Below, piece by piece: positions 1 to 9,290 of a DNA stretch of 64,000 nt (its first letter is position 1; every line of letters starts with the position of its first letter). The notes beneath the pieces are model-generated. The model saw nothing but the letters and a program-made list of their open reading frames with translations, was not told the origin of the DNA and made no database searches. The DNA is from a bacterium (GTDB lineage: Bacteria > CAIWAD01). The position numbers and the translations under genes were made by a program. The stretch lies in contig JAUIFJ010000021.1 in NCBI GenBank assembly GCA_030429345.1, positions 1-64,000 of the forward strand, written 5' to 3'.

Positions 1-288
1 GTCCTTGGCACCGTCCTTGGCACCGTCCTTGGCACCGTCCTTGGCACCGTCCCTGGCACCGTCCCTGGCACCGTCCCTGGCACCGTCCCTGGCACCGTCC
101 TTGGCACCGTCCTTGGCACCGTCCTTGGCACTGTCCCTGGCACCGTCCCTGGCACCGTCCTTGGCACTGTCCTTGGCACCGTCCCTGGCACCGTCCCTGG
201 CACCGTCCCTGGCACCGTCCCTGGCACCGTCCTTGGCACTGTCCCTGGCACCGTTCCTGACACTGTCCCTGGCACCGTTCCGAGAGCG
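1..288. repeat. 12-bp tandem minisatellite, 24 units
   Basis: Twenty-three near-perfect 12-bp units plus one degenerate last unit run from the window edge, so the array may extend further left. Units alternate between gtccttggcacc and gtccctggcacc, with a few ending in cact. The period is a multiple of three. Read on the minus strand it would encode Gly-Ala-Lys/Arg-Asp; on the plus strand one frame gives Ala-Pro-Ser-Leu with the T/C variation synonymous. It lies just past the terminator of the neighbouring minus-strand gene and has no clear start codon or ribosome site, so coding status is unresolved. It is not a CRISPR array because there are no spacers. Confidence 0.9.
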
Positions 289-298
289 GAAACGAAAA

Positions 299-331
299 CA
301 GGCCCTCTGCCGGCGAAGGGCAGAGGGCCTG
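299..331 (-). terminator. Rho-independent terminator
   Basis: A perfect 12-bp stem (300-311 with 319-330) with a 7-nt loop is followed on the minus strand by a T-rich run (tgttttcgttt). It lies 25 bases past the stop of the secreted-protein gene at 356-1249. Confidence 0.85.
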
Positions 332-355
332 TGTCGATTCCTGCTGGCTCTCAGA

Positions 356-1249
356 TCACTTCAGCAGCAGCATCTTCCGGCTTTCGCGAAAGCCCTCGCT
401 GCTCAGGGTATACACGTAGACTCCGCTGGCCAGGCCGCTGGCGTCGAAGACCAGCTCGTGGCTGCCGCGCTGCAGCAGGCCGTCGACCAGGGTCGCCACC
501 TGGCGGCCGTCCATGGCGTATACGCCCAGGGTCGCGGGCGCCGTGCGCGCCATCTCGAAGGACAGGGTCGTGGTCGGATTGAAGGGATTGGGATGATTGG
601 CCCGCAGCTCGAAAGCGCCCGGCAGGTCTTCGCTGTCCGAGGTCATTCCGGGCTCGATCTCGATGGTGGCGCTGAAGAGGCTGCCGCCAGGACCGCCGTA
701 GTCGGACCCGAGAATGTACAGCCAGTTGATGCCGTTGTGCAGCATGCCCGTGATATCCGCGCTCAGGCTGTACTGCGCGCCGAAGCTGCCTCCCGTAGTG
801 CCCGGCACCTGCATGCCGTTGACGTGCACGCCCTGGTTGGGACCGCCGCCAAGGAAATTGTCAATGGCGTAATACAAGGTCAGCGTGGCGTCTCCGGGAA
901 CCGGGGTCGTCACCTCGAAGGGCATGGCGAAAAGCGCTGTTCCACCTTCGCCCGCTCCCCCGAAACCCGTCGAAATCCAGCGCGCGGCGGGATCCGATGG
1001 CAGGGAGCCGATCCAGGCGCCATGATTGTTGATGATCGGGGCATGCGCGCCCTCGCGGGCAGCCTGGTAGTCGGCGGCCGTAAAAGCCGCGCCAAAGTGG
1101 GTATTGGCCGGTCCCACCAGCATGGTGATGTAACTGTCCGTGGAACCGATGCTGCCGTTGCCGCTGCGCAACTGGATGGTCTCCGTGGCCTGCGCAGCGA
1201 GGCTGCCGAAAGCCAGGGCCAGGCAGATGGAGAGTGGTCGTTTGAGCAT
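356..1249 (-). CDS. Secreted protein with C-terminal PNPFNP/LLLK domain
   Basis: 297 residues. The first 22 residues ([21 protein letters not shown]) form a signal peptide, so the protein is exported. Residues about 25-205 form an unrecognised beta-rich domain. The last 85 residues are an immunoglobulin-like C-terminal domain of the FlgD/type-A sorting kind, with [14 protein letters not shown] near its start, [10 protein letters not shown] near its end and the terminal residues MLLLK. The same domain ends several other proteins in this window. In Bacteroidetes such domains direct export by the type IX system; here that role is inferred. The start is supported by an aagggggaaacc ribosome site. 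The gene stands alone with its own terminator. The function of the main domain is unknown. Confidence 0.85.
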   Translation of the reverse strand: MLKRPLSICLALAFGSLAAQATETIQLRSGNGSIGSTDSYITMLVGPANTHFGAAFTAADYQAAREGAHAPIINNHGAWIGSLPSDPAARWISTGFGGAGEGGTALFAMPFEVTTPVPGDATLTLYYAIDNFLGGGPNQGVHVNGMQVPGTTGGSFGAQYSLSADITGMLHNGINWLYILGSDYGGPGGSLFSATIEIEPGMTSDSEDLPGAFELRANHPNPFNPTTTLSFEMARTAPATLGVYAMDGRQVATLVDGLLQRGSHELVFDASGLASGVYVYTLSSEGFRESRKMLLLK

Positions 1250-1380
1250 GGTTTCCCCCTTGCTGTATGCTCGTACAATAGGAATTGCTGCATGAAGGCA
1301 GATTTTGCTTCGGTCGGGAAGATCCCGTAGTCAGCCATGAATGGCAAGAAAAAACAGCTTGCCTGAATTTCTCCCAAAGA

Positions 1381-1412
1381 GAAAGCCCCCCGCCGGATCG
1401 GCAGGGGGCCTG
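1381..1412 (-). terminator. Rho-independent terminator of clpC
   Basis: A GC-rich stem (1385-1395 with 1399-1409, one mismatch) is followed on the minus strand by tttctcttt. It lies about 30 bases beyond the clpC stop codon and ends the housekeeping run. Confidence 0.8.
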
Positions 1413-1436
1413 GTGTGTTCCATTGCGGCCTTGAGA

Positions 1437-3971
1437 CTAGTCCGCGCGCTTCCCTTCGCCGGCTTCGGCCGGGGCCTTCTCTTCCACGTCGCTGCCTTCC
1501 GGCAGTTCGGGCAGGGCCGTTTGCGGCTTCTCGATGCGGAAGTCCAGTTCCTGGTCCTTGATGTCGACGAAGACCTGGCAGCCGGCGAAGAGTTCGCCCT
1601 GCAGGATGCGTTCGGCAATCGGGTCCTCGATCATCCGCTCCAGGGTACGCCGCAGGGGCCGCACGCCGGTCGCCGGATCATAGCCCTTGGCGATCAGTTC
1701 GCTGCGTACGCCTTCGGTGATCTGCACCTCGATCTGGCGCTCGGCCAGGCGGGCAAAGGTCTCGGCGGCGATCAGCTGGACAATGTGATCCAGGTCTTCC
1801 CCGCCCAGCATGTTGAAGACGATCACGTCGTCCAGGCGGTTGACGAACTCGGGACGGAAGTGCTTCTTCACGTTGCGCATGATCTCGGTCTGCATGCTGG
1901 CGTAGCTCGGCATGTCCTTGCCGCGGCTGCCGAACCCGATCACGCTGTCCTTGACCAGCTCGCGTGTGCCCAGGTTGCTGGTCATGATGATGATCGTGTT
2001 GCGGAAGTTGATCTTGCGCCCGCTGGAATCGGTCAGCTGGCCCTCGTCGAAGACCTGCAGCAGCAGATTGAAGACTTCCGGGTGCGCCTTTTCGACCTCG
2101 TCGAGCAGGATGATGGCGTAGGGCTTGCGGCGCACCTTCTCGGTCAGCTGCCCGCCCTCCTCGAAACCGACATAGCCCGGAGGCGCGCCGATCAGGCGGC
2201 TGACGGCGAACTTCTCCATGTATTCGCTCATGTCGACGCGGATCAACGCGTCGGCGTCGCTGAAGAGGTGCGCGGCCATCACCTTGGCCAGCTCGGTCTT
2301 GCCCACGCCCGTCGGGCCCAGGAAGAGGTAGCTGCCAATGGGACGGTCCGGGCTCTTGAAGCCGGCGCGGCTGCGGCGGATGCTGCGGCAAAGAGTCTCG
2401 ATGGCCTCGTCCTGTCCAACGATGCGCTCCTTGAGGATCTCCTGCATCTTCAGCAGGCGCTCGCTCTCGTCCAGGGTCACCTTCTGCACGGGAATGCCCG
2501 TCATCTGGCTGACGACTTCGGCAATGTGTTCGGCGTTGACCTCGACGCTGTTCTCGTCGCTGTCCCGTTCCCACTTCTCGCGCTCGAGGGCCAGCTCGCT
2601 TTCCAGCTTGAGCTTCTGGTCGCGGTATTCGGCGGCCTGCTCGTAGTTCTGCTGCTCGACCATCGCCTCCTTGGAGTTCTTCAGCTCCTCGATGCGTGAT
2701 TCAAGCTCGACGATGGCATCGGGCACGATGATCGTCGACAGATGGATACGGCTGCCGGTCTCGTCGATCACGTCGATGGCCTTGTCCGGCAGCTGGCGGT
2801 CGGTGATGTAGCGATCGGAAAGCAGCACGGCCTGGCGGATCGCCTCCGCCGTGTAGCGAATGCCGTGATGCTCCTCGTACTTGGGCTTGAGGCCATCCAG
2901 GATCTGGATCGTCTCGTCGACGCTGGGAGCATCGACGGTGATCTTCTGGAAGCGGCGTTCCAGGGCGCCGTCCTTCTCGATGTACTGGCGGTATTCGTCC
3001 AGGGTCGTCGCGCCGATGCACTGCAGCTCGCCGCGCGCCAGGGCAGGCTTGAACATGTTGCTGGCGTCGAGGCTGCCGCTGGCGCTGCCCGCGCCGACAA
3101 TGGTGTGCAGCTCGTCAAGGAAGAGAATGATGTTGGTGTGCTTCTCCAGCTCGCTCATCACGCTCTTGATGCGCTCCTCGAACTGGCCGCGGTACTTGGT
3201 GCCGGCGACAATGGCGCCCAGGTCGAGGGCGATCACGCGCTTGTCGTGCAGCACGCGGCTGACCTTGTGCTCGACAATGCGCAGGGCCAGGCCCTCGGCG
3301 ATTGCGGTCTTGCCCACGCCGGGTTCGCCGATCAGCACCGGATTGTTCTTCTTGCGGCGGCTCAGCACCTGGGCCACTCGTTCGATTTCCTCGTCGCGGC
3401 CGATGATCGGGTCCAGCCGCCCTTCGCGGGCCATCTGGGTCAGGTCGCGCCCGAAATGGTCGAGAGCCGGCGTCGCAGACTTGCCCTGGCCGCCGGGCTT
3501 GCCCTGGCCCTTTCCCGGCGTGGCGGCTTCTCCGCCTTCGGAAAGCATGGACTCGAGCTGCTCGCGCACCGCCTCATAGCTCAGGTTGAACTGGCTGAGT
3601 ACCTGGCGGGCAATGCCGTCGTCCTCCTTGATGATCGCCAACAGCAGGTGCTCGGTGCCGATCTGCTCGGCGTTATAGTTGCGGCCTTCCATATAGGTGA
3701 CCTTGAGCACGCGTTCCGCCTTCTTGGTGAAGGGGATGTTGCCGATCTTCATCACGGCGTCGCTGGATTCGACGATCTCCTCGATCATCTCGCGAACGGC
3801 GTCCAGTTCCACATCCAGGGACTGGATGATCTTGCAGGCTTGCCCTTCGCCCAGCTTGACGATTCCCAGGAGCAGGTGCTCCGTGCCGATGAAGTCGTGC
3901 CCCAGGCGGAGCGCTTCCTCGCGGGAAAACTGGATCACTTTCTGGACGCGGGCGGAAAACTTGCTGTGCAT
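1437..3971 (-). CDS. clpC: ATP-dependent Clp protease ATPase ClpC
   Basis: 844 residues, the normal length for ClpC. Two Clp N-terminal repeats occupy residues 1-145. The first AAA domain has Walker A GEPGVGKT near residue 215 and Walker B LFLDELH. A UvrB/UvrC-type middle segment lies near residue 440, which separates ClpC from ClpA and ClpB. The second AAA domain has Walker A GPTGVGKT near residue 553. ClpC hexamers unfold proteins, including arginine-phosphorylated ones in Firmicutes, and feed them to ClpP; no clpP is in this window. It is the last gene after mcsA and the mcsB-like gene, 376 bases downstream of the latter. The start follows a gtgaggaacg ribosome site. The C-terminal tail is acidic and alanine-rich. 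Identification is secure. Confidence 0.97.
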   Translation of the reverse strand: MHSKFSARVQKVIQFSREEALRLGHDFIGTEHLLLGIVKLGEGQACKIIQSLDVELDAVREMIEEIVESSDAVMKIGNIPFTKKAERVLKVTYMEGRNYNAEQIGTEHLLLAIIKEDDGIARQVLSQFNLSYEAVREQLESMLSEGGEAATPGKGQGKPGGQGKSATPALDHFGRDLTQMAREGRLDPIIGRDEEIERVAQVLSRRKKNNPVLIGEPGVGKTAIAEGLALRIVEHKVSRVLHDKRVIALDLGAIVAGTKYRGQFEERIKSVMSELEKHTNIILFLDELHTIVGAGSASGSLDASNMFKPALARGELQCIGATTLDEYRQYIEKDGALERRFQKITVDAPSVDETIQILDGLKPKYEEHHGIRYTAEAIRQAVLLSDRYITDRQLPDKAIDVIDETGSRIHLSTIIVPDAIVELESRIEELKNSKEAMVEQQNYEQAAEYRDQKLKLESELALEREKWERDSDENSVEVNAEHIAEVVSQMTGIPVQKVTLDESERLLKMQEILKERIVGQDEAIETLCRSIRRSRAGFKSPDRPIGSYLFLGPTGVGKTELAKVMAAHLFSDADALIRVDMSEYMEKFAVSRLIGAPPGYVGFEEGGQLTEKVRRKPYAIILLDEVEKAHPEVFNLLLQVFDEGQLTDSSGRKINFRNTIIIMTSNLGTRELVKDSVIGFGSRGKDMPSYASMQTEIMRNVKKHFRPEFVNRLDDVIVFNMLGGEDLDHIVQLIAAETFARLAERQIEVQITEGVRSELIAKGYDPATGVRPLRRTLERMIEDPIAERILQGELFAGCQVFVDIKDQELDFRIEKPQTALPELPEGSDVEEKAPAEAGEGKRAD

Positions 3972-4347
3972 CGTTCCTCACGTTGCTTGCGCCGGCGGGG
4001 TCCGGCAGGCTGGTTGTGGCGATTTCCCCGCGCCAGGCGCGGCGGAATGCCCTTGCCACGAGACAGGGGCAGGCTCCATCCATTCCCTGGCCGGCTGACA
4101 GTGCCGTGATACGAACTAGTCGGATCGGGTCCGATTTGTTCCTGCATGGCAGGCGGGCGCGCGCAAAGGAGGAATCCTTCGAGCGCCCTTTCGCAATGTA
4201 GTATCGGCCTCTACCAGACCAAACCTAAGAAGGAGTGTCCCTTGTTTCCGTGTCGGGGAGCACCTTGGCGGCTCTGCCTGGGTGTGGCTGTTTCAGTCTG
4301 CGACGTGGAAAAGGATCCCGCGGTCAAGCTGAGGGATGACCCTGCGG
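3972..4347. other. 376-bp gap between mcsB-like gene and clpC
   Basis: No open reading frame here looks real on either strand, and no ctsR repressor gene is present, unlike the Firmicutes ctsR-mcsA-mcsB-clpC locus. The gap is long enough to hold a clpC promoter. The best match on the minus strand is a weak TTAGGT-17-GATACT pair near 4200-4228, which is not convincing. No clear terminator was seen. Confidence 0.5.
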
Positions 4348-5388
4348 CTACCCTGGCACGCAGGCCGCCGAGCCCAGCACTTCGCGCAGGCGATCGGCGC
4401 GCAGGCGGGCCTGGCGGCGGCTTTCCTGGAACTCCTCCGTCGACCAGCCCAAATGCCCCGGCGCCAGGTCGACCAGCAGGGGACTGACCGGTCCCGGCAG
4501 GGGCAGGCCCAGCTGCCGCCCCAGGCGCAGCATGCTCAGGTGCTCGACCAGCTCCGCGTAGCCCATCAGGCGACTGCCCGAGCAAAGGGCCCAGGCCCGG
4601 TGGATGCGATCCTGCAGATCCAGCTGGCGGTGATCCTGCAGCTCCCGCCGGGCTTCCTTTTCCGCCTCCTCCAGTTCAGAAATGATCTGCGCCGCCTGGG
4701 CCAGGGTCTCCCCGGCGCTGCCGCGCAGGCCGTCCAGGTTCTCCAGCAGCACAAAATCGCCCAGGCCTTCCTGCCAGGTGCGATAGCAGAATCCGCGCAC
4801 GAAGAGCGGATCCAGCTGCGCCTCCAGTCCTCCCCACCAGGCCAGCCCTGGCAGATGCAGCACCATGCCCAGGCGCAGGCCGTTGCCGCAGAGAAAGGGT
4901 GAACTGGTTACCAGCCCTCCCGTCGGATCCAGGGCCAGCCCCGGATTCCGCTGCAGCTTCTCCTGTCCTGCATGAAAATCGGCCAGCGCCACCTCCAGGT
5001 CTCCCAGTCCGCCCAGGGCATGGAAGCGCAGGTGGTCTTCAGCGCCGATCAGCAGGCCGCGGCTTTCGTCCTCGGCCAGCAGAAGCTGGGCATCGCCATT
5101 GCCCTGGCTCTCGGGTTCGACCAGCCAGCGCTCGGCGAGCCACTCGATGGTTTCCGGGCGATTGTCGTCCAGGCTTGCCTGCAGCGGAAAATCCGACAAC
5201 AGATCCGCCCGGCTTCTCATGTAGTCCAGCAGGGCCTTGCGCTCGGCCCTTCCCAGGCGGGAAGGAAAGGGCAGGCCGTTGACGTTCATCTGCAGGCGCA
5301 GGCTGGCCAGGCAGAGAATGCCTTCATCCCGCGGGGTCCACGAGGGGCGGCGCGAGAGGAGGGTCGGAAGCAGTTCAGTGGGGGTCAT
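4348..5388 (-). CDS. McsB-like ATP:guanido phosphotransferase homologue, divergent active site
   Basis: 346 residues; McsB is usually about 350-365. McsB proteins phosphorylate arginine residues to mark proteins for ClpCP. Family motifs are recognisable: LxxLRLQMN near residue 30 (for SSRIRLARN), GAEDHLRF near residue 116 (for NEEDHLR) and TSSPFLCGNGLRL near residue 160 (for TSCPTNVGTGLR). The first and third arginines of the first motif are gone, and the cysteine of the TSCP motif is serine. The C-terminal ClpC-docking and pArg-binding half is weakly conserved. The start overlaps the mcsA stop by 14 bases, so translation is coupled. Context makes an McsA/ClpC partner very likely, but catalytic activity is doubtful. 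It could be a scaffold or pArg-reading adaptor. Confidence 0.8.
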   Translation of the reverse strand: MTPTELLPTLLSRRPSWTPRDEGILCLASLRLQMNVNGLPFPSRLGRAERKALLDYMRSRADLLSDFPLQASLDDNRPETIEWLAERWLVEPESQGNGDAQLLLAEDESRGLLIGAEDHLRFHALGGLGDLEVALADFHAGQEKLQRNPGLALDPTGGLVTSSPFLCGNGLRLGMVLHLPGLAWWGGLEAQLDPLFVRGFCYRTWQEGLGDFVLLENLDGLRGSAGETLAQAAQIISELEEAEKEARRELQDHRQLDLQDRIHRAWALCSGSRLMGYAELVEHLSMLRLGRQLGLPLPGPVSPLLVDLAPGHLGWSTEEFQESRRQARLRADRLREVLGSAACVPG

Positions 5389-5770
5389 GGTCTATCTCGT
5401 CGCGTAGGCGCGCCGCCAGTTCGTAGTCCTCGATCAGCAGCGCAAGGTTCAATTCCACTTCACGGCTCTCGCGGCTTTTGGGCAGCGTAGCAAGGCCGGG
5501 TTGTTGCAGGTTCTCGAGCAGGGGCTTGAGCAGGGGGGCGAAGGTCGTGCGGCAGTCGGGACAGCCATAGCGCACCTGGCGGCTGAACTCGCGCCAGCCC
5601 AGGTAACAGGTGGGACAGCGCGTTTCCTCCGCCGCTTCGACGATCAGGCTCCACCCTTTCAAGTGGTGCAGCCCGGCCGCCGCCAGGCAGTCCATGCATA
5701 GAAGAATGTTGTGCGGACTGCGTCCCTTCTGGACAACAGCCTCTTTGTCATTGCAACACTGGCAAATCAT
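5375..5770 (-). CDS. mcsA: McsA-type zinc-binding activator
   Basis: 131 residues from the chosen start MICQCCNDK, which follows a tggaggtgtcc ribosome site seven bases upstream. An in-frame ATG seven codons earlier is less well supported. Four paired-cysteine motifs (CxxC/CC) at about residues 3-6, 26-29, 53-56 and 70-73 should bind two zinc ions. The C-terminal segment LALLIEDYELAARLRDEI is a UVR motif, the same kind found in the middle domain of ClpC. In Firmicutes McsA activates the arginine kinase McsB. Its stop overlaps the start of the mcsB-like gene, and lolD ends 67 bases upstream, so all may be co-transcribed. Confidence 0.9.
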   Translation of the reverse strand: MICQCCNDKEAVVQKGRSPHNILLCMDCLAAAGLHHLKGWSLIVEAAEETRCPTCYLGWREFSRQVRYGCPDCRTTFAPLLKPLLENLQQPGLATLPKSRESREVELNLALLIEDYELAARLRDEIDHDPH

Positions 5771-5837
5771 CGGACACCTCCACAGTGTCACGCGCCGAAT
5801 CCTTCGACGCGCAGCGTAGCCGTTGATCAGCCCCTGG

Positions 5838-6503
5838 TCAACCGAGTGGAATCACCCGGTCGGCCACTCCCGTCACGCGCGGATCGTGTGTCACGATCAG
5901 CACGCTGCCGCCGCTCTCACGGACGACGGCTGTCAGGGAGTCCAGCACCTGTTCCGCGTTCTGCAGATCCAGGTTGCCGGTCGGTTCATCGGCGAACACC
6001 ATGGAAGGTCGATTGATCAGCGCGCGGGCCAGCGCAACACGCTGGCACTCGCCGCCGGAAAGCTCGGTGGGTCGGTGGTCGTGGCGGCCGGACAGCCCGA
6101 AGCGGTCCAGCAGCTCGCGGGCCCGTTCCTCGGATTCCGTGCGCCCCTGCCCCGCGATGCGCGAGGCCAGCAGCACGTTCTCCAGCGCTCCGAATCCGGG
6201 CAGCAGGTGATGCGCCTGGAAGACGAAGCCGAAACTCCGGCTGCGAATGCGCGCCCTGCGCGCCTGGGCCACCGAATAGAGGTCCTCGTCCTGCAGCAGC
6301 ACGCGGCCCTCGCTGGGGGCCTGCAGCCCGCCCAGGATATGCAGCAGGGTCGACTTGCCGGCTCCGCTGCGTCCCGTGATCGCCACCACTTCGCCCGGTG
6401 ATACACACACATCCAGGTCCTGCAGCACGCGCAGCTCGCCGCCGGTCGGCAGCTTGAAGGCCATGCCCAGGCCTTCTCCCCGAAGGATTCCCTCACTCGC
6501 CAT
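5838..6503 (-). CDS. lolD: Lipoprotein-releasing ABC transporter ATPase LolD
   Basis: 221 residues. Walker A GRSGAGKST is near residue 44, signature LSGGECQRVALARAL near 148, and Walker B VFADEPTGNLD near 170, the MacB/LolD-type pattern. The enzyme energises extraction of lipoproteins from the inner membrane for delivery to the outer membrane. The start codon lies inside the last codons of the permease gene (11-base overlap), so the pair is translationally coupled. The many lipoproteins predicted in the window are its likely substrates. Confidence 0.93.
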   Translation of the reverse strand: MASEGILRGEGLGMAFKLPTGGELRVLQDLDVCVSPGEVVAITGRSGAGKSTLLHILGGLQAPSEGRVLLQDEDLYSVAQARRARIRSRSFGFVFQAHHLLPGFGALENVLLASRIAGQGRTESEERARELLDRFGLSGRHDHRPTELSGGECQRVALARALINRPSMVFADEPTGNLDLQNAEQVLDSLTAVVRESGGSVLIVTHDPRVTGVADRVIPLG

Positions 6504-7719
6504 GGCGGATCGCCTCCACGGGGTGCAGGGCCGCCGCGCGGACGGCGGGGTACAGAGCCGCGGCCAGGCTCAAGAGCAGGGCGCTGGCAACGACCAGTCC
6601 CAGGTCCAGCGGGCGGAACTCGACGGGCAGGGCGCTGATGAAGTAGACGTCCGGGGGCAGGGCCAGCAGGCGGAAGCGCAGCTGGAGCCAGCAGAGCAGC
6701 AGGCCGATGCTGCTGCCGATCACGGTGCCTCCTCCGCCGAGCAGGATGCCCTGCCAGAGGAAGATGCGCCGGATCGAGGCCCGCTCGGCTCCCATGGCCA
6801 GCAGGATGCCGATCTCGCGGCGCCGCTCCATGGCCATCATCGTCAGGGTGGCGATGATGTTGAAAGCGGCCACCAGCACGATCAACAGCAGCATGAGGAA
6901 CATCATCCACTTCTCCAGCTTCATCATGCTGAAGAGGTTCTTGTGCATCTCGAACCAGGTCCAGGCGCCCAGAGGATAGTCGAGCTTCTCCTCGATCCTC
7001 TGCTTGACGCGCTCGGCGTGATCCAGGTTCGCCACGCGGCACTCGATGCCGCTCACCTTTTCCCCCATGCGGAACAGGCTCTGGGCCTCCTCCAGCGGGA
7101 TCATGGCAATGGCGTCGTCGAACTCGTAGATGCCCAGCTCGAAGAGCGCCGCCACCTGGAAACGTCTCACGACCGGCTGGCTGAAAGCGCTTGTGATACC
7201 GGAAGGGGAGATCATCAGCAGGGTGTCTCCGGGCAGGGCGCCCAGGCTCGAGGCCAGGTAGCGGCCGAGGATCGCCGGGGGCAGCTGCCCCTCGCGGCCT
7301 TGCAGGTCCGCTTCGCCGGCGAGCACATGCTGCTTCAGGTCCATCACTCCGGCCACGCCCTCCGGCGGCAGCCCGCGCACGACCACGCCTTCCGTGACAC
7401 CTTTGCGGCTCAGCATGCCCTTCTCGATGATGTAGGGGCTGGCCGCCGTGACACCTTCCACCGCGCGGATGCTGTCCAGCACGGCCCGGTAGTCCTGGAT
7501 GCCCTGGTCATGGAAGGCGCGCACGCGGATATGCGCGTCCAGTCCGATGATGCGGTCACGGACCTCGGTCTCGAAACCGGACATCACGCTGATCACGATA
7601 ATCAGCGCCGCGGTGCCGATGGTGATGCCCACCACGGAGAACCAGGTGATCACCGAAATGAAGCCCAGGCTGTGGCGGGAGCGCAGGTTGCGCAGCGCGA
7701 CGAAGAGTTCCCAGCTCAT
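6493..7719 (-). CDS. lolC: Lipoprotein-releasing ABC permease LolC/LolE
   Basis: 408 residues, the usual length. One N-terminal membrane helix (about residues 18-45, SLGFISVITWFSVVGITIG region) precedes a large periplasmic domain (about 46-265). Three C-terminal helices lie near 268-300, 315-350 and 370-395, the MacB/LolC/LolE topology. The motif VISVMSGFE just after the first helix is typical of LolC/E. Only one permease gene is present, so the complex may be a homodimer, as in LolF-type systems. Seven bases separate it from lysS upstream. No strong ribosome site is seen, which suggests coupling. Confidence 0.92.
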   Translation of the reverse strand: MSWELFVALRNLRSRHSLGFISVITWFSVVGITIGTAALIIVISVMSGFETEVRDRIIGLDAHIRVRAFHDQGIQDYRAVLDSIRAVEGVTAASPYIIEKGMLSRKGVTEGVVVRGLPPEGVAGVMDLKQHVLAGEADLQGREGQLPPAILGRYLASSLGALPGDTLLMISPSGITSAFSQPVVRRFQVAALFELGIYEFDDAIAMIPLEEAQSLFRMGEKVSGIECRVANLDHAERVKQRIEEKLDYPLGAWTWFEMHKNLFSMMKLEKWMMFLMLLLIVLVAAFNIIATLTMMAMERRREIGILLAMGAERASIRRIFLWQGILLGGGGTVIGSSIGLLLCWLQLRFRLLALPPDVYFISALPVEFRPLDLGLVVASALLLSLAAALYPAVRAAALHPVEAIRHGE

Positions 7720-7726
7720 GAGGGGA

Positions 7727-9274
7727 TCAGGCCCCGTCCTCCTTCTTGGCCGCGTCCTTGTCCTTTTTCCGGGAGCCGTCCACGGGCCGCATGGTCGGGA
7801 AGAAGATCACGTCGCGAATGCTCTCCGCGCCGGTGATCAGCATGGTCAGGCGGTCGATGCCCAGGCCCAGTCCGGCGGTCGGCGGCATGCCGACCTCCAG
7901 GGCCTTGACGAAGTCCTCGTCGAAGGGCTGGGCCTCCTCGTCGCCGCGCTGGATCGCCTCGTCCTGGTCCATGAAGCGCTGCTTCTGGTCGAAGGGGTCG
8001 GACAATTCGCTGAAGGCGTTGCAGATCTCCTTGCCGCCCACCACCGCCTCGAAGCGCTCCACCAGCCGTGGATCACGTCGGTGCCGCTTGGCCAGGGGAC
8101 TCATCTCGACGGGGTGATCCATCACGAAGGTCGGTTGCACCAGGTCGGGCTCGACGGTCTCTCCGAAGATGCCGTCCAGCAGGGTGGCATCGCTCATCGA
8201 GGCCTCGACCTCGACCCCGTGCTTCTTCGCGCAGGCCTCGAGGGTCGCGCGATCGGCGCCGAGCAGGTCCTCCCCGGTGGCTTCCCGGATCAGGTCCATC
8301 ATCGGGGCGCGCCGCCAGGGGCGCTTCAGGTCGATCTCGTGTCCGTTCCAGCACACCTTCGTGTGGCCGTTGATTTCCTGCGCGATGCCGCTCACCAGCT
8401 CCTCGGTCAGGTCCATCATGTACTGGTAGTCCTTGAAGGCGGCGTAGAGCTCGACCTGGGTGAATTCGGGATTGTGCGTCCGGTCGATGCCTTCGTTGCG
8501 GAAATCCCGCGAGAACTCGAAGACGCGGTCGAAACCGCCGACAATGAGACGCTTCAGGTAGAGCTCGTTGGCGATGCGCAGGTAGAGCCGCATGTCCAGG
8601 GTGTTGTGATGCGTCACAAAGGGCCGCGCCGCGGCTCCGCCGTATACGGGCTGCAGGACGGGCGTTTCCACCTCCAGGTAGTCCCGCTCTTCCAGGTAGC
8701 GCCGAATGGCGTTGACGATGCGCGTCCTCTTGACGAAGACCTCCCGGACTTCCGGGTTGACGATCAGGTCGAGGTAGCGCTGGCGATAGCGCTGGTCCTT
8801 GTCGCTGAACTCGTCGAAGACCTGCCCGTCCTTCTCCTTGAGCGAGGGCAAGGGGTATACATTCTTGGCGAGCAGAACGGCTTCTTCCACGGAAAGGGTC
8901 GCCTCACCGGTCTTGGTGCGGAAGGCCTTCCCGCTCACTCCCACGATGTCGCCGATGTCAAAGAGCTTGATTACGTCAAAGCTATCGGCACCCACCTTCT
9001 CGCTCTGGAAGAAAAGCTGGAGCTTTCCCGAGAAATCCTGCAGCTGGGCAAAACTTACCTTGCCCATGCGGCGCACGGCGGTCAGCCGGCCGGCGATGCG
9101 CAGGCTCTCTTTGGAAGTTTCGAAGTCCTCGAAGGCATCGGCCACCTGGCCGACCGTGTGGCTGCGCTCGTAGCTCCAGGGCCAGGGCTCGACGCCCATC
9201 GCGCGCAGCTTGTCCACCTTCTCGTGGCGTTGTCGAATGACAGGGGGCAGCTTCCGGCCCCGGTTCGGCTTCAT
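7727..9274 (-). CDS. lysS: Lysyl-tRNA synthetase, class II
   Basis: 515 residues from MKPNRGRKLPP, chosen because a gggagggacac ribosome site lies directly upstream; the open frame extends 243 bases further but overlaps prfB. An N-terminal OB-fold anticodon-binding domain (about 60-175) is followed by the class II catalytic core. That core has motif 2 (FRNEGIDRTHNPEFT near 275) and motif 3 (GLGLGIDRLTML near 470). The protein charges tRNA-Lys. It sits 16 bases after prfB, the same prfB-lysS order found in many bacteria. The C-terminus is lysine-rich. Confidence 0.97.
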   Translation of the reverse strand: MKPNRGRKLPPVIRQRHEKVDKLRAMGVEPWPWSYERSHTVGQVADAFEDFETSKESLRIAGRLTAVRRMGKVSFAQLQDFSGKLQLFFQSEKVGADSFDVIKLFDIGDIVGVSGKAFRTKTGEATLSVEEAVLLAKNVYPLPSLKEKDGQVFDEFSDKDQRYRQRYLDLIVNPEVREVFVKRTRIVNAIRRYLEERDYLEVETPVLQPVYGGAAARPFVTHHNTLDMRLYLRIANELYLKRLIVGGFDRVFEFSRDFRNEGIDRTHNPEFTQVELYAAFKDYQYMMDLTEELVSGIAQEINGHTKVCWNGHEIDLKRPWRRAPMMDLIREATGEDLLGADRATLEACAKKHGVEVEASMSDATLLDGIFGETVEPDLVQPTFVMDHPVEMSPLAKRHRRDPRLVERFEAVVGGKEICNAFSELSDPFDQKQRFMDQDEAIQRGDEEAQPFDEDFVKALEVGMPPTAGLGLGIDRLTMLITGAESIRDVIFFPTMRPVDGSRKKDKDAAKKEDGA

Positions 9275-9290
9275 GTGTCCCTCCCGGGCA

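Noticed and set aside
1-288. CRISPR array
   Set aside because: Units are contiguous 12-mers without spacers and no cas genes are present.
5-1330. A plus-strand frame of 441 codons that includes the minisatellite
   Set aside because: It runs through a minus-strand terminator and antisense to a gene with a signal peptide and sorting-type domain; no start signal is seen.
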